Notes under the pieces: generated by a model
Seen by the model: the letters and a program-made list of their open reading frames with translations, nothing else
Told to the model about the DNA's origin: nothing
The model's database searches: none
NCBI RefSeq assembly: GCF_026625705.1
Contig: NZ_CP113059.1
Coordinates: forward strand, 2,170,001 to 2,234,000
Source of the DNA: Pedobacter sp. SL55
GTDB lineage: Bacteria; Bacteroidota; Bacteroidia; Sphingobacteriales; Sphingobacteriaceae
DNA length: 64,000 nt
Reading direction: 5' to 3'
Made by a program: the position numbers and the translations under genes
Part shown: piece by piece, positions 10,901 to 18,863 of the stretch
How the letters are laid out: each line of letters opens with the position of its first letter
Position numbering within the stretch: position 1 is the first letter of the stretch

Positions 10901-11369
10901 AAGCGTAAACAACACATTTACGTATAAAAACTGGTCACTACAAGCCTTGTTTATTTATCAGGTAGGTGGTTATACTTTTGATAACGATTACCGCTCGTTG
11001 ATGTTTAGAGGCGGTACCACTACCAATGGTAGAGCCTTGCACGTAGATATGTTAAAGCGTTGGCAAAACGCTGGCGATATTACCAATATTCCAAAGCTAA
11101 GCACTTCGGGTAGTATTTCTGATACCGACCAATGGTTAACCAAATCTGATTATTTAAACCTTCGTACCGTAGCCTTAACCTACAATTTTCCTAAAAAGTT
11201 TTTATCTAGGTTAAAACTAACCAACGCTAAAGCCTATGTAAATGGTGAGAATTTATTTATCACGTCGGCTAGAAAAGGAATGGACCCCACACAAACTTAC
11301 ACTGGCGATGCCGAATATACCTACGCTCCTTCACGTATCGTAAGTTTTGGTTTAAACATCACACTATAG
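7947..11369 (+). CDS. SusC/RagA TonB-dependent outer-membrane receptor with STN domain
   Basis: This TonB-linked outer-membrane transporter has 1140 residues and should import a glycan or peptide ligand with its SusD partner. After a long signal region come an STN signalling domain (about residues 55-128; ITLKDVFKELRSQTGYFFIY), a carboxypeptidase-regulatory-like domain (ITGKVTDGEDGSPLIGVSI), the plug with the SusC signature (VLDGAPYEGVISNINPEDI, LKDASATALYGARAANG) and a 22-strand-type barrel. The STN domain is what contacts FecR-type anti-sigma factors, so this receptor both imports and signals. An inner ATG 96 bases downstream (MKIIAVIVF) is an alternative start, but long N-termini are common in this family. 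The substrate cannot be told from sequence alone. Confidence 0.94.
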   Translation: MKEKIHCRLSCAIFSNDFSTKPKQLFKKALLVMKIIAVIVFVFSLHVSAKTLGQNVSIKKENITLKDVFKELRSQTGYFFIYNSKEVADGKKVSANFSNTPIDVVLTSVLKGLSLSYTIEDKIISLKPASTTLPANTLSPIVQQNRTITGKVTDGEDGSPLIGVSIRVKGLQVGAISNTDGNFSISVGPNDKFLVFSYVGYATKELTLTAATKYEIVLAKDSKQLEEVVVAFGTTTRNELTNSVTKISAKDIEQRPISNLNSAIVGASPGVQTTAGSGQPGEGPEIRIRGFGSVTGDNAPLYVLDGAPYEGVISNINPEDIDNISILKDASATALYGARAANGVVLITTKKGNTNGKTTISAKFTQAFSERGLPNYETLDAYQYFPIVWEALKNGTSGSAAAASQDLKGYVGWNPFNVADDEIVLQNGQMNPNARLLYPDDVRFREELQRLGMRSDMSITLSGGSAKTDHYVSLNYLDENGYVIGSDFKRFSGRLRVNSTPREWLKFGLNLFGTYTKSEQANESSGINENPFYIDLILAPIYPVYKHDPVTGAYLLDNRGNKIYDPGDYRPLFTGRNVVYETIYNSNQVKRNSLNGVANVEAKFWKDFKFSSNFSFTLGNYRSNVYDNSVMGDAVGAGRTTRTNSITNYLNFNQLLTWNKTINRHKISVLVGHENYLNYYDYLSGSRRSEGIAGLSVLDNMTTTTALGSYDRDYKTEGYLSKLDYSYKSRYLFSASFRRDGSSRFAPQSRWGNFWSISGAYNIDKEPFFKVKWIDMLKLRASYGEVGNDRTGSYFTYQRLYTLGYNNGTEGGAILTQSGNPNLVWEANQNADVAIEFSALKNRIGGTLEAFNRQSSNLLFAVTVPLTSGLLTYNDNFGSMRNRGIEVQLNGVPIKTKSFRWNVDVNWSTFENKILTLPSSYQERVSGTKKYQTGKSLYEFWLRDWSGVNPDDGSVQYKAADGSTTTTLANAAYYYAGSAIPDYFGSVNNTFTYKNWSLQALFIYQVGGYTFDNDYRSLMFRGGTTTNGRALHVDMLKRWQNAGDITNIPKLSTSGSISDTDQWLTKSDYLNLRTVALTYNFPKKFLSRLKLTNAKAYVNGENLFITSARKGMDPTQTYTGDAEYTYAPSRIVSFGLNITL

Positions 11370-11380
11370 AATTATCAGTC

Positions 11381-12938
11381 ATGAAAAAATATTTATCGAT
11401 TTTACCAGTGTTTTTGTTTTTGCTAACACTAGGTTCTTGTAAAAAAGATTATTTAGATACTACACCATCTGACCAGATTGATGCAGATAAGATATTTGAT
11501 AATATCACTAATGTAAAAGTAGCTTTAAACGGCGTGTACCGTGCCATGTATATGCAATATTCAGACCAGGAGCAAGATGGTCGCCCGGCTATCATGATTA
11601 CTATGGATTACATGGGCGAAGATATAGTACATACCGCCACAGGTACAAGTTACTTTAGAGGGGCTTACCGTTGGGTAGACCACCGCTCTGAGCTGAATGA
11701 TTTACCTTATTTTGCTTATCGTTTATACTACCGCATCATCGCAAATGCCAATATTATCCTAGAAGGTATAGATAGGGTGCCAGATGCTACCGAAGCACAA
11801 AAAAATGTAATTAAAGGCGAGTGTTTGGCCATTAGAGGTTGGGCGCATTTCATGTCGGTACAGTTGTTTGGTAAGAGATACGATGCCGAGGCTTTGCTTA
11901 ATGATCCTACTGGAGCTAATTCTCCTTTGGTAACATTGGGAGTGCCAGTGGTTACCAAGTACTTCATTAGATCCGCAACCAAGAAATACCGTTGCCGAAG
12001 TATATAATCAGGTTAACAAAGACTTGGATGATGCGATTGTATTGTTAAATGGTGCTCCGGCCAGAGGCATATATAGAACGCACATTGATCAAAGCGTAGC
12101 AAAGGGAATTAAAGCAAGGGTAGCACTTACGCAACAAAATTGGATAGATGCAGCGAAGTTTGCTTTAGAGGCGGTGCAAGGTTACCAACTGATGTCGAAT
12201 GCTTCCTACTTAGACGGTTTTTCTGATATGAAAAATTCAGAATGGATGTGGGGAGCCCATCAATTACCAGACCAGTTGCCGGCTTATGGTTCATTTTATG
12301 CCTACATGTCGAGCAACTTTAATTCGTCGCATACCCGCTCAAATCCAAAAAAGATCAACATTGATTTGTATAATTCTTTAAGCAATACTGATATCCGTAA
12401 GAAATTGTTTTGCGACAACGTGGATGATTTTGTGAATTTTCCAGGTGTAATAGATGCTTCTACTGGTCAGCCTGTACCATCGCAGGTAAGAGCAAAATAT
12501 ATGCACAAGAAATTTGTAGTGGCAGATCCGGCGGTAAGTGCAGGCGATATCCCTTACATGAGAGCTGCCGAAATGTATTTAATTGCTGCCGAAGCAAAAG
12601 CAAGACAAGGTTTAAATGCCGAAGCGCTAGATATTTTGGAGCCGCTGGCGAAAAACAGAGATCCAAATTTTGTAAGACCAACCAATTTAGCCGAGATTTT
12701 AACCGATCAAAATAGTTTGATTATGCGCCAAAGACGTGCCGAACTTTGGGGCGAAGGTTTTAGGTTTCTGGATTTAAAAAGACAAAATGTTGCACTAAGT
12801 AGGCCGGGTAGTTCGGGTCATACGGGAACATTGGCTAACTGGACAGCAAGATCTGCCGGTTTTGCATACTGGCAGTTTCTTATTCCACGTAGAGAATTGC
12901 AGGCTAATCCGTATATGATACAAAATCCTCCTAACTAA
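11381..12938 (+). pseudogene. SusD/RagB lipoprotein, interrupted by a single frameshift
   Basis: This is the surface lipoprotein partner of SusC that binds substrate above the barrel. It starts with a lipoprotein signal peptide (lipobox LGSC, Cys20) and the family opening KKDYLDTTPSDQI. The first frame ends at about 12007; the rest (NTVAEVYNQVNKDLDDAI to the C-terminus) is read in the next frame. The break lies near 11951-11960, where the shifted frame restores a normal SusD sequence (STSLDPQPRNTVAEVY). The combined region is one base longer than a multiple of three and would encode 518 residues, a normal SusD length. No other damage is visible, so this is either a very recent mutation or a sequencing insertion. 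It follows susC by 11 bases. Confidence 0.88.
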
Positions 12939-12959
12939 AAAGAATTAGAATTATGGTAA

Positions 12960-12985
12960 TAGGCTCATTAATTGGGCCTAAGTGG
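12960..12985 (+). terminator. Terminator-like hairpin after susD
   Basis: An 8-bp stem (TAGGCTCA with TGGGCCTA, one G-U pair) has a 5-nt loop and is followed shortly by a short T run. It is a plausible end for the susCD transcript. Confidence 0.5.
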
Positions 12986-13127
12986 AAGCTTTTTGGCAAT
13001 TTTTTCCAACCATAGTAGGGTGTCAACTTAATCAAATAGCGTGAGTTGTGGGTGTTTTTATCTGTTTATCAGTAAGTTGTATGTTTGTTTCGAAAATATG
13101 ATTTTAAAAAATAAACCTAAAAGCTAG

Positions 13128-13187
13128 TCCCGAATGAATTTCGGGAGACGAACCGCTCATACCGTCACCCTGAATTTATTTCAGGGT
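13128..13187. repeat. Two adjacent short palindromes of the dispersed repeat family
   Basis: The gap between susD and the next gene holds two hairpins: TCCCGAA/TTCGGGA with a 5-nt loop, and ACCCTGAA/TTCAGGGT around TTTAT. The second recurs near 18077 with compensating changes in the outer pairs (ATCCTGAA/TTCAGGAT). A nearby CGCTCAT is also shared, which marks a dispersed element and not a local terminator. Confidence 0.75.
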
Positions 13188-13237
13188 CGGTTAGCCAAGA
13201 TTAAGACCCATAACTCACGTTAAAATAACGCTAAATA

Positions 13238-13900
13238 ATGAAAAAAATAGGCTTGCTATTACTGATTTTACTTGCCTTGTTGGCCGTCAATATTTTTGCA
13301 CTTTCGCCTCCATACGGTACCAAAATAACAAAAGAAACAGCGTTTAAGCTTAATGTTTCTTTAACCGTTAGCGAAGGTGCTCAAGTACCAAAGCATTTTG
13401 CAGACACGCTACTTAAAGCTCAACAATTGTTAAGCAAAGTATTTTCATCGGCAGAGTTTAAAGAAATCATGTCTCAAAAGAGTTTCAGCGACTCGGCGTA
13501 CAGCAAGTCAAAAAAGAAGTGCTTTGATGTGGTTTATGATGCAGAAACTGGGCGCATAAGTGGCAAGGCAGTTTACGATAACCTGTTGAAAGAAAATAAC
13601 GTTTCGCTTTCGATGGTCATTAAAAACAATGGCGATAAACAAACTACTATGGGTTTTGCTGGTGCTTGCTCATATAAAATTACTACCTACGATTTTTGGT
13701 TGGTAGAAGGAGGGGCTTTGTCGCAAAGGTTGGCCAGACATATCGCCCACGAATTTACCCATATCCGAGGCTACAGGCATGATAATTTAGTGCCAAAAGC
13801 TAATAAATGGGGTTTAAATGCAAAAGAAGATCCAGCATTGGGTGTTGGAAGTGTGGTAGGAGAGATTTTAACACGTTGGGCTAAGTTTGGGATCATATAG
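13238..13900 (+). CDS. Secreted protein with a metzincin-type zinc motif
   Basis: This is a 220-residue protein with an N-terminal signal peptide or anchor (KKIGLLLLILLALLAVNIFA). Residues 171-181 read HEFTHIRGYRH, an exact HExxHxxGxxH metzincin signature (three zinc-binding His, catalytic Glu172), followed by Asp182. It may therefore be a small zinc peptidase in the periplasm or outside the cell. There is no methionine after the motif, so the Met-turn usual in metzincins is not visible, and the whole protein is short for the class. Two cysteines (95 and 144) could form a disulfide. I do not recognise a named family. Its place after susCD suggests a role with imported or surface peptides, but this is inference. 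Confidence 0.7.
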   Translation: MKKIGLLLLILLALLAVNIFALSPPYGTKITKETAFKLNVSLTVSEGAQVPKHFADTLLKAQQLLSKVFSSAEFKEIMSQKSFSDSAYSKSKKKCFDVVYDAETGRISGKAVYDNLLKENNVSLSMVIKNNGDKQTTMGFAGACSYKITTYDFWLVEGGALSQRLARHIAHEFTHIRGYRHDNLVPKANKWGLNAKEDPALGVGSVVGEILTRWAKFGII

Positions 13901-13965
13901 ACGCAGCTGAGTTTTCTCTAATGACTGAAGAGACTATTATAAATTTTACTTAATAGAATGTAAGA

Positions 13966-14919
13966 ATGAAAAAAATGAATTTATGGCTGTTGGCTTGCCT
14001 ATTATTAGCTGCCGCAGCCTGTAAGAAAAATGAAAATGACGGAGGTAATGATGAGAAAGAAGAATCACTTCCAGTAATAGAATATCAACCTAATACCACC
14101 TATACCACTACTGGAAATCAAGTGAAATTGATCATGGGTGATGCTAATTCTCCTATTGTTTTAGCATCGCCTCATGATGGAACGATGACGCCCAGTAATA
14201 TGCCAGTAAGAACACATGCAAATGCAGTTACAGTTAGGGATCTTTACTTAACGGATGTCACAGAAAAGGTGGCCAATGCCATTTATCAAAGAACGGGTGT
14301 GCGTCCGCATGTACTAATCAATTACGTAGAAAGAGCCAGGATGGAGCCTAACCGTGCATTGGCAGAAACTTATCATCAAAGCGAAGCTGCTAACCAACTT
14401 TGGAAAGAATATCATGCCTTTTTAAAAGGTGCTACAGACATGGTGTCCAAAAATGTAGGCAAGGGTTTGTTTTTAGATATGCATGGTCATGGCCACACCA
14501 AACATAGGGTAGAAGTAGGTTATCTTACTTCAATATCAGATTTGAATGGAACCGATGCCGCATTAAACAATAGAGCAACAGTATCAAGTATTTATCATCT
14601 GTCTACTACATCGCCGTATTCTTTCTCGCAACTAATTAGGGGTGATTATGCTTTTGGAACGCTTTTGGCAAATGAAGGGGTGGCTGCTGTACCTAGTAAG
14701 CAAGATCCGAAGCCAAATAACGACGACTATTTTAACGGAGGTTATTGTACCTTAACCTATGGTTCTAGAAACGGCGGTGCAATTTCGGCCTTACAATTAG
14801 AAACACCAGGACCAACATTTAGAGATACGCCTTCGTTAAGAACGGCGTCGGCACCGAAAGTAGCAGACGCCATTATTAAATATATGCAAACCCACTACAG
14901 TTTGTTTATTGGTAAATAA
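13966..14919 (+). CDS. N-formylglutamate-amidohydrolase-like lipoprotein
   Basis: This is a predicted lipoprotein of 317 residues (lipobox AAAC, Cys19), followed by an acidic linker. The mature part resembles the N-formylglutamate amidohydrolase / zinc-carboxypeptidase-like fold: an early VLASPHDG segment, then VLINYVERARMEPNRA, then FLDMHGHGH, which carry the His, Asp and Arg residues expected around a metal site. A C-terminal ALQLETPG segment could supply the catalytic Glu. It probably hydrolyses a small amide or peptide outside the inner membrane. It lies 65 bases after the metzincin-motif gene in the same direction, so the two may work together. The family assignment is by motif resemblance only. 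Confidence 0.6.
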   Translation: MKKMNLWLLACLLLAAAACKKNENDGGNDEKEESLPVIEYQPNTTYTTTGNQVKLIMGDANSPIVLASPHDGTMTPSNMPVRTHANAVTVRDLYLTDVTEKVANAIYQRTGVRPHVLINYVERARMEPNRALAETYHQSEAANQLWKEYHAFLKGATDMVSKNVGKGLFLDMHGHGHTKHRVEVGYLTSISDLNGTDAALNNRATVSSIYHLSTTSPYSFSQLIRGDYAFGTLLANEGVAAVPSKQDPKPNNDDYFNGGYCTLTYGSRNGGAISALQLETPGPTFRDTPSLRTASAPKVADAIIKYMQTHYSLFIGK

Positions 14920-14970
14920 GTGTGGCAGTGATAAAGAAACTCAATGAATACTGGCGATAGTATTTAGGTA

Positions 14971-15645
14971 TTATCGCCTTCCATTTAAGTCATCCAACTT
15001 GTTACGCTCATCTTGCAATTCCCTAGCTAATTTACGCTCTTTCTCTACAGATTTAGATTTGTAGGCTTGGTATTCTTCTGCTACTTCGTTATACAATTGA
15101 GTACGGTGCTTGGCTTCGGCAATGTTTTTCCCCGATCTAACTACTACAATAATTAAAGCAATTGCCAAAACGCCGATTACGCTCCAAACAATAATATTAT
15201 AAGTGCCTTTTTCGAAAGCAATTCCTAAAAAGCGAATTTCATTGATTTTATCATTGTTCTCCGTTAGCGACGCCTCTTTGCCGGAAATCTCGGTTTTTAA
15301 ATAGCTGATTGTTTTTTCGTGATCACTTAGCTTTTGCTGCAAACCCTTTGTTGTCGCTTTTTCCTTGCGTAGCGTGTCTATTACGTTCTTCCAAAGCTGA
15401 TCTAATCTGTAACCCGCAACCATTTTGTAACCATCTGCAGAAGTACGTGTACGCGACAGCATAAATTTATACTGTCCGTTTAAACTTGGGTCTGTATTTT
15501 TAACAGTATCTCGCTGCCAAATTCGAGTAGGAGCTGCTGTAATTGTACTCTTTTTTAGAGTAGTGCTAGGTGTTTGAGCAAAGATGTTGGTGCAAAAAAG
15601 GCTTAATAATAAAATGCTTGCAATAGAGTGTAAGGTTTGTCTCAT
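14971..15645 (-). CDS. Membrane protein with periplasmic and cytoplasmic coiled coils, unknown function
   Basis: I do not recognise this 224-residue protein. It has a signal peptide (residues 1-23, ending FAQ), a periplasmic region with a predicted coiled coil at about 90-138, one transmembrane helix at about 150-169 (IIVWSVIGVLAIALIIVVV), and a charged cytoplasmic coiled coil to the end (EEYQAYKSKSVEKERKLARE). That layout would suit a structural or scaffolding protein crossing the inner membrane. It is transcribed away from the prephenate dehydrogenase gene and ends towards the preceding lipoprotein gene, so it stands alone. Confidence 0.7.
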   Translation of the reverse strand: MRQTLHSIASILLLSLFCTNIFAQTPSTTLKKSTITAAPTRIWQRDTVKNTDPSLNGQYKFMLSRTRTSADGYKMVAGYRLDQLWKNVIDTLRKEKATTKGLQQKLSDHEKTISYLKTEISGKEASLTENNDKINEIRFLGIAFEKGTYNIIVWSVIGVLAIALIIVVVRSGKNIAEAKHRTQLYNEVAEEYQAYKSKSVEKERKLARELQDERNKLDDLNGRR

Positions 15646-15659
15646 AATCTATAATCATT

Positions 15660-15682
15660 TATACTAAAACAGTATTAGTATA
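15660..15682. promoter_or_regulatory. Palindrome in a divergent promoter region
   Basis: The 8-bp arms TATACTAA and TTAGTATA are separated by 7 nt and stand 14 bases upstream of the minus-strand coiled-coil gene. The AT-rich symmetry and position suggest an operator. No regulator is known. Confidence 0.4.
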
Positions 15683-15803
15683 AAATTATTGTGGCTATGT
15701 AATTGTGTTAAGTCTGTTAATTTTGCTCAAGTTAAGATGTTTAATCAAAAAATCAATTGATTGAGGTCATTTTTTTTGTTCATAGTGATGATAAATTTGC
15801 AAA

Positions 15804-17060
15804 ATGAACATCGGGATTATAGGCTTGGGGGATATGGGCAGGCTTTATGCCGTTGCTTTTGCAGCAGCTGGCTATAAAGTTTGCGGAACAGATCTTCCTG
15901 TCCAATTAAAAATGTTAAAAAGAGAACTCTCTCCTAAAAATATTGAAGTGTTGTCAAATGGACACGAGGTCTCCCGAAAATCAGATTTTATTATTTATGC
16001 CGTAGCAGCAGAGCTGATAGAAGAGGTGGTTTCGCAATTTGCTCAGTCTACCAAATATGGCGCTATTGTGGGTGGGCAAACTTCGGTTAAGCATCCAGAA
16101 ATTGTGGCTTTCGAAAAGCACTTGCCAAAAGATACGCACATTGTTACCAGTCATTCTTTACATGGGCCTGGTTTTAGTACCCAAGGGCAAACGCTCGTAG
16201 TCATACGCCACCGTTCTACCAATCAAGCTTATCAAAAAGCATTAGAAATCTATGCCGCCTTAAAGTCAAACATCATTGAGATGGATGATTATAAGCAACA
16301 CGATAAAATTGTAGCCGATACTCAGGCGGTAACACACATGGGTTTCGAAAGCATGGGCTCTGCTTGGAAAAATGCAGGGTTTTATCCCTGGGATAATCCG
16401 GTTTACGCTGGTGGTATTGACAATGTAAAAGTTTTAACCACACTGCGTATTTTTAGTTATAAATCTCATATCTACGCCGGCTTGGCAATTTTAAATCCAT
16501 ATGCGCAAAAGCAGGTTAGGGTATATGCGCAAGTAGAAAGCGAACTCTTTGCACTGATGATTTCCGAGAATGAAGCCGCCTTTAGAAGCAAAATACAAGC
16601 AGCTAAAAATTTCGTGTTTAGTAATGAAAGTCGACCTCTACTATTGAACCAAGAAGTAATGGAGGCGTTTAGCCTAGCCGACCAAACTCAAAATCGAAAA
16701 CCAAATTCGCATCTTAGCATCATTAGTATGGTTTGCGCTTGGCATAAAATGGATGTTAATCCCTACGATAACTTGATTTGCCAAACGCCGCCCTTTCGTT
16801 TGCGCTTAGGCATTGCCGAATATCTTTTTAAGGACGAAGACTTGCTGGAAGAAACCATACAAGCAGCGCTTTTCGATAAAACAATCAGAAAAGACGATTT
16901 GGAATTTCATACTGCCGTTCACGAATGGGCATCAATTATTGGTTATGGAGACATGAAGGGTTACAAAGCACATTTCGAAGCAGCTAAGTCTTTTTTCGAA
17001 GGGCGTTTAGAGAAAGCAAGAAAGCTAAGTACAGAAATGATCGCCAAACTAATGGATTAG
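15804..17060 (+). CDS. Prephenate dehydrogenase, yeast TYR1-like
   Basis: This NAD(P)-dependent prephenate dehydrogenase should make 4-hydroxyphenylpyruvate for tyrosine synthesis. A Rossmann motif lies at the N-terminus (GIIGLGDMG). Along its whole 418 residues it follows, as I recall it, the fungal TYR1 protein and not the shorter bacterial TyrA: GGQTSVKHPEI, AFEKHLPKDTHI, SHSLHGPGF, ADTQAVTHMGF, SMGSAWKN, and YDNLICQTPPFRL near the end. No ACT or chorismate mutase domain is present. A TAAATTTG -7-like element ends only five bases before the ATG, so the mRNA might be leaderless. The gene stands alone, away from other aromatic genes. Confidence 0.82.
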   Translation: MNIGIIGLGDMGRLYAVAFAAAGYKVCGTDLPVQLKMLKRELSPKNIEVLSNGHEVSRKSDFIIYAVAAELIEEVVSQFAQSTKYGAIVGGQTSVKHPEIVAFEKHLPKDTHIVTSHSLHGPGFSTQGQTLVVIRHRSTNQAYQKALEIYAALKSNIIEMDDYKQHDKIVADTQAVTHMGFESMGSAWKNAGFYPWDNPVYAGGIDNVKVLTTLRIFSYKSHIYAGLAILNPYAQKQVRVYAQVESELFALMISENEAAFRSKIQAAKNFVFSNESRPLLLNQEVMEAFSLADQTQNRKPNSHLSIISMVCAWHKMDVNPYDNLICQTPPFRLRLGIAEYLFKDEDLLEETIQAALFDKTIRKDDLEFHTAVHEWASIIGYGDMKGYKAHFEAAKSFFEGRLEKARKLSTEMIAKLMD

Positions 17061-17199
17061 CAGTTGAGTAATGCAGTTAACCAATTAACCGATTAAAACA
17101 ATTAACCTCAATATACTATAAATTCTAAGTATCCTATAGACATTCTTTTATTGCTTTTTTATTGCATAAAGCCAATTGAAGTGGACTATATTTGCCGAC

Positions 17200-18036
17200 A
17201 TGTCAGTATTAGTATTTACTTTAATTGTACTTGTTGGCGCTTTTTTAGCTGGCTTTTTAGGTTCGCTTACGGGCTTGGGCGGTGGCGTAATTATTATTCC
17301 GTTACTTACTTTAGGTTTAGGGGTCGATATTCATTATGCTATTGGTGCCTCCATTATTTCAGTAATTGCAACTTCTACGGGTTCTGCAGCAGCGTATGTG
17401 AAAGAAGGGTTAACTAACATGCGCATCGGCATGTTTTTGGAAATAGCTACAACTGTTGGTGCAATTTTAGGTGCTGTAATTGCGGTGTATCTTAATGCAG
17501 CTTATGTGGCTGTTTTATTTGGCTGTATCTTAATCTTCTCTTCTTTAATGACATTGAAGAAAAAAGTAGACCACACCAATTTAGAGTATACCAGCAAAGG
17601 CGCTAAATTTTTTAAGCTAAACGGTTCCTACCCGGTTAAGGGAGTAGATACACCTTATGCCGTTAAAAACGTAGCTGGTGGTTTTTTCATGATGTTGTTT
17701 GCGGGAACTTTATCTGGTTTGTTGGGCATTGGAAGTGGGGCGCTAAAAGTGATTGCTATGGATAACATTATGCGTTTGCCTTTTAAAGTATCTACCACTA
17801 CCAGTAATTTTATGATGGGTGTTACTGCTGCGGCAAGTGCGGTAGTTTATTTGCACCGCGGACAAATAGACCCGGGAATTGCCATGCCAGTTTGTATTGG
17901 TGTACTAATTGGTGCAACGGTTGGCGCCAAAGTTTTGGTTAGGGCTAAAACAGACAAGTTGAAAATTATATTTGCGGTGGTAGTAACCATTTTGGCACTG
18001 CAAATGATTTATAAAGGTTTAACAGGAGGGTTTTAA
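17200..18036 (+). CDS. TauE/SafE family anion permease
   Basis: This is a multi-spanning inner-membrane protein of 278 residues, of the sulfite exporter TauE/SafE (DUF81) family. The two halves repeat the family motif: GFLGSLTGLGGGVIIIPLL near the start and GLLGIGSGALKVIAMD in the second half. The start chosen is the ATG giving MSVLVF; a TTG eight codons earlier is less likely. The next gene, a DUF1634 protein, is the usual partner of this subfamily. The substrate may be sulfite, an organosulfonate or another small anion; the sequence does not decide. Confidence 0.9.
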   Translation: MSVLVFTLIVLVGAFLAGFLGSLTGLGGGVIIIPLLTLGLGVDIHYAIGASIISVIATSTGSAAAYVKEGLTNMRIGMFLEIATTVGAILGAVIAVYLNAAYVAVLFGCILIFSSLMTLKKKVDHTNLEYTSKGAKFFKLNGSYPVKGVDTPYAVKNVAGGFFMMLFAGTLSGLLGIGSGALKVIAMDNIMRLPFKVSTTTSNFMMGVTAAASAVVYLHRGQIDPGIAMPVCIGVLIGATVGAKVLVRAKTDKLKIIFAVVVTILALQMIYKGLTGGF

Positions 18037-18076
18037 TATACAGTTGAGGCGTTAGCACTTACGCTCATTGTACGTC

Positions 18077-18097
18077 ATCCTGAATTTATTTCAGGAT
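18077..18097. repeat. Dispersed palindrome, second copy
   Basis: ATCCTGAA and TTCAGGAT flank TTTAT. It is the same element as near 13167, with both outer bases changed so that pairing is kept. It lies between the TauE gene and its DUF1634 partner. Confidence 0.75.
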
Positions 18098-18148
18098 CTT
18101 AAAGCGATTAATTATTGGAAAAAAGGATTGTCTTTGAAATAAAGATTA

Positions 18149-18538
18149 ATGGAACAGACTAAAAACATTACAGATAAAGATATTCAATCCCTAGTGGGTA
18201 ATCTGCTAAGAGCCGGCGTCTATATTTCTATGGGTATTGTTATCCTCGGCGGAATTATCTATTTACTTGATCACGCTAACGAAAAAATAGACTACGTAAC
18301 ATTCGATATAAATAAAGTATCCCTAAAAACTGTAGGGGCAATTTTTTCTAATGTGCTCACTTTTAAAGGGGCAGCAGTTGTGCAGTTTGGTTTATTGATG
18401 TTGATTTTTACACCAATTGCTCGTGTGCTAATGGCAGTAATAAGTTTCTTTCTCGAAAAAGATTATTTATACGTGCTGATAGGTCTAATTGTGCTAGCTA
18501 TTATTATGGCGAGTTTAAGTGGCGGCTTTGCACATTAA
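18149..18538 (+). CDS. DUF1634 membrane protein, TauE partner
   Basis: This is a 129-residue inner-membrane protein with three hydrophobic helices (about residues 20-40, 70-95 and 103-125) and the N-terminal pattern LVGNLLRAGVYISMGIV typical of DUF1634. Members are commonly encoded beside TauE/SafE permeases, as here, and are thought to support the transporter. The dispersed palindrome in the 112-base gap may reduce or delay read-through between the two. Confidence 0.85.
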   Translation: MEQTKNITDKDIQSLVGNLLRAGVYISMGIVILGGIIYLLDHANEKIDYVTFDINKVSLKTVGAIFSNVLTFKGAAVVQFGLLMLIFTPIARVLMAVISFFLEKDYLYVLIGLIVLAIIMASLSGGFAH

Positions 18539-18656
18539 AAGGTATTCTATAGTGCATATCGTAAGGAAGAGATAATTTTGTTTTCTATCTTGATTGGTGT
18601 CTTTTACTTAAAGACTCTCATTTTTAAACCGAAATCTTTTTTTAAAGTAATAAATT

Positions 18657-18863
18657 ATGAGTTATAAACCAAGAAATCCATATTCTAAATCAGCATATTC
18701 GAAGAAGAAAAGACGTGAAGAATATTTAAACAGCTATAACAATATGTCTAAAGACGAAAAGAATAAACATAATTTTTGGGTATTCATTATCTTATTAATT
18801 ATATGTTTAGTGATATTTTTATTAACTGATTTAAAAACTTTGGCGAAATGGGCTAGTCATTAG
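18657..18863 (+). CDS. Small single-span membrane protein, unknown
   Basis: A 68-residue protein with a basic N-terminal half (RNPYSKSAYSKKKRREEY) and one hydrophobic helix (FWVFIILLIICLVIFLLT) near the C-terminus. I do not recognise a family. It would sit in the inner membrane with its basic end in the cytoplasm. It lies 118 bases after the DUF1634 gene and could share its transcript. Confidence 0.6.
   Translation: MSYKPRNPYSKSAYSKKKRREEYLNSYNNMSKDEKNKHNFWVFIILLIICLVIFLLTDLKTLAKWASH

Noticed and set aside
11381..12007. Two separate SusD-like genes
   Set aside because: The two frames are the two parts of one SusD protein with similarity continuing across the break.
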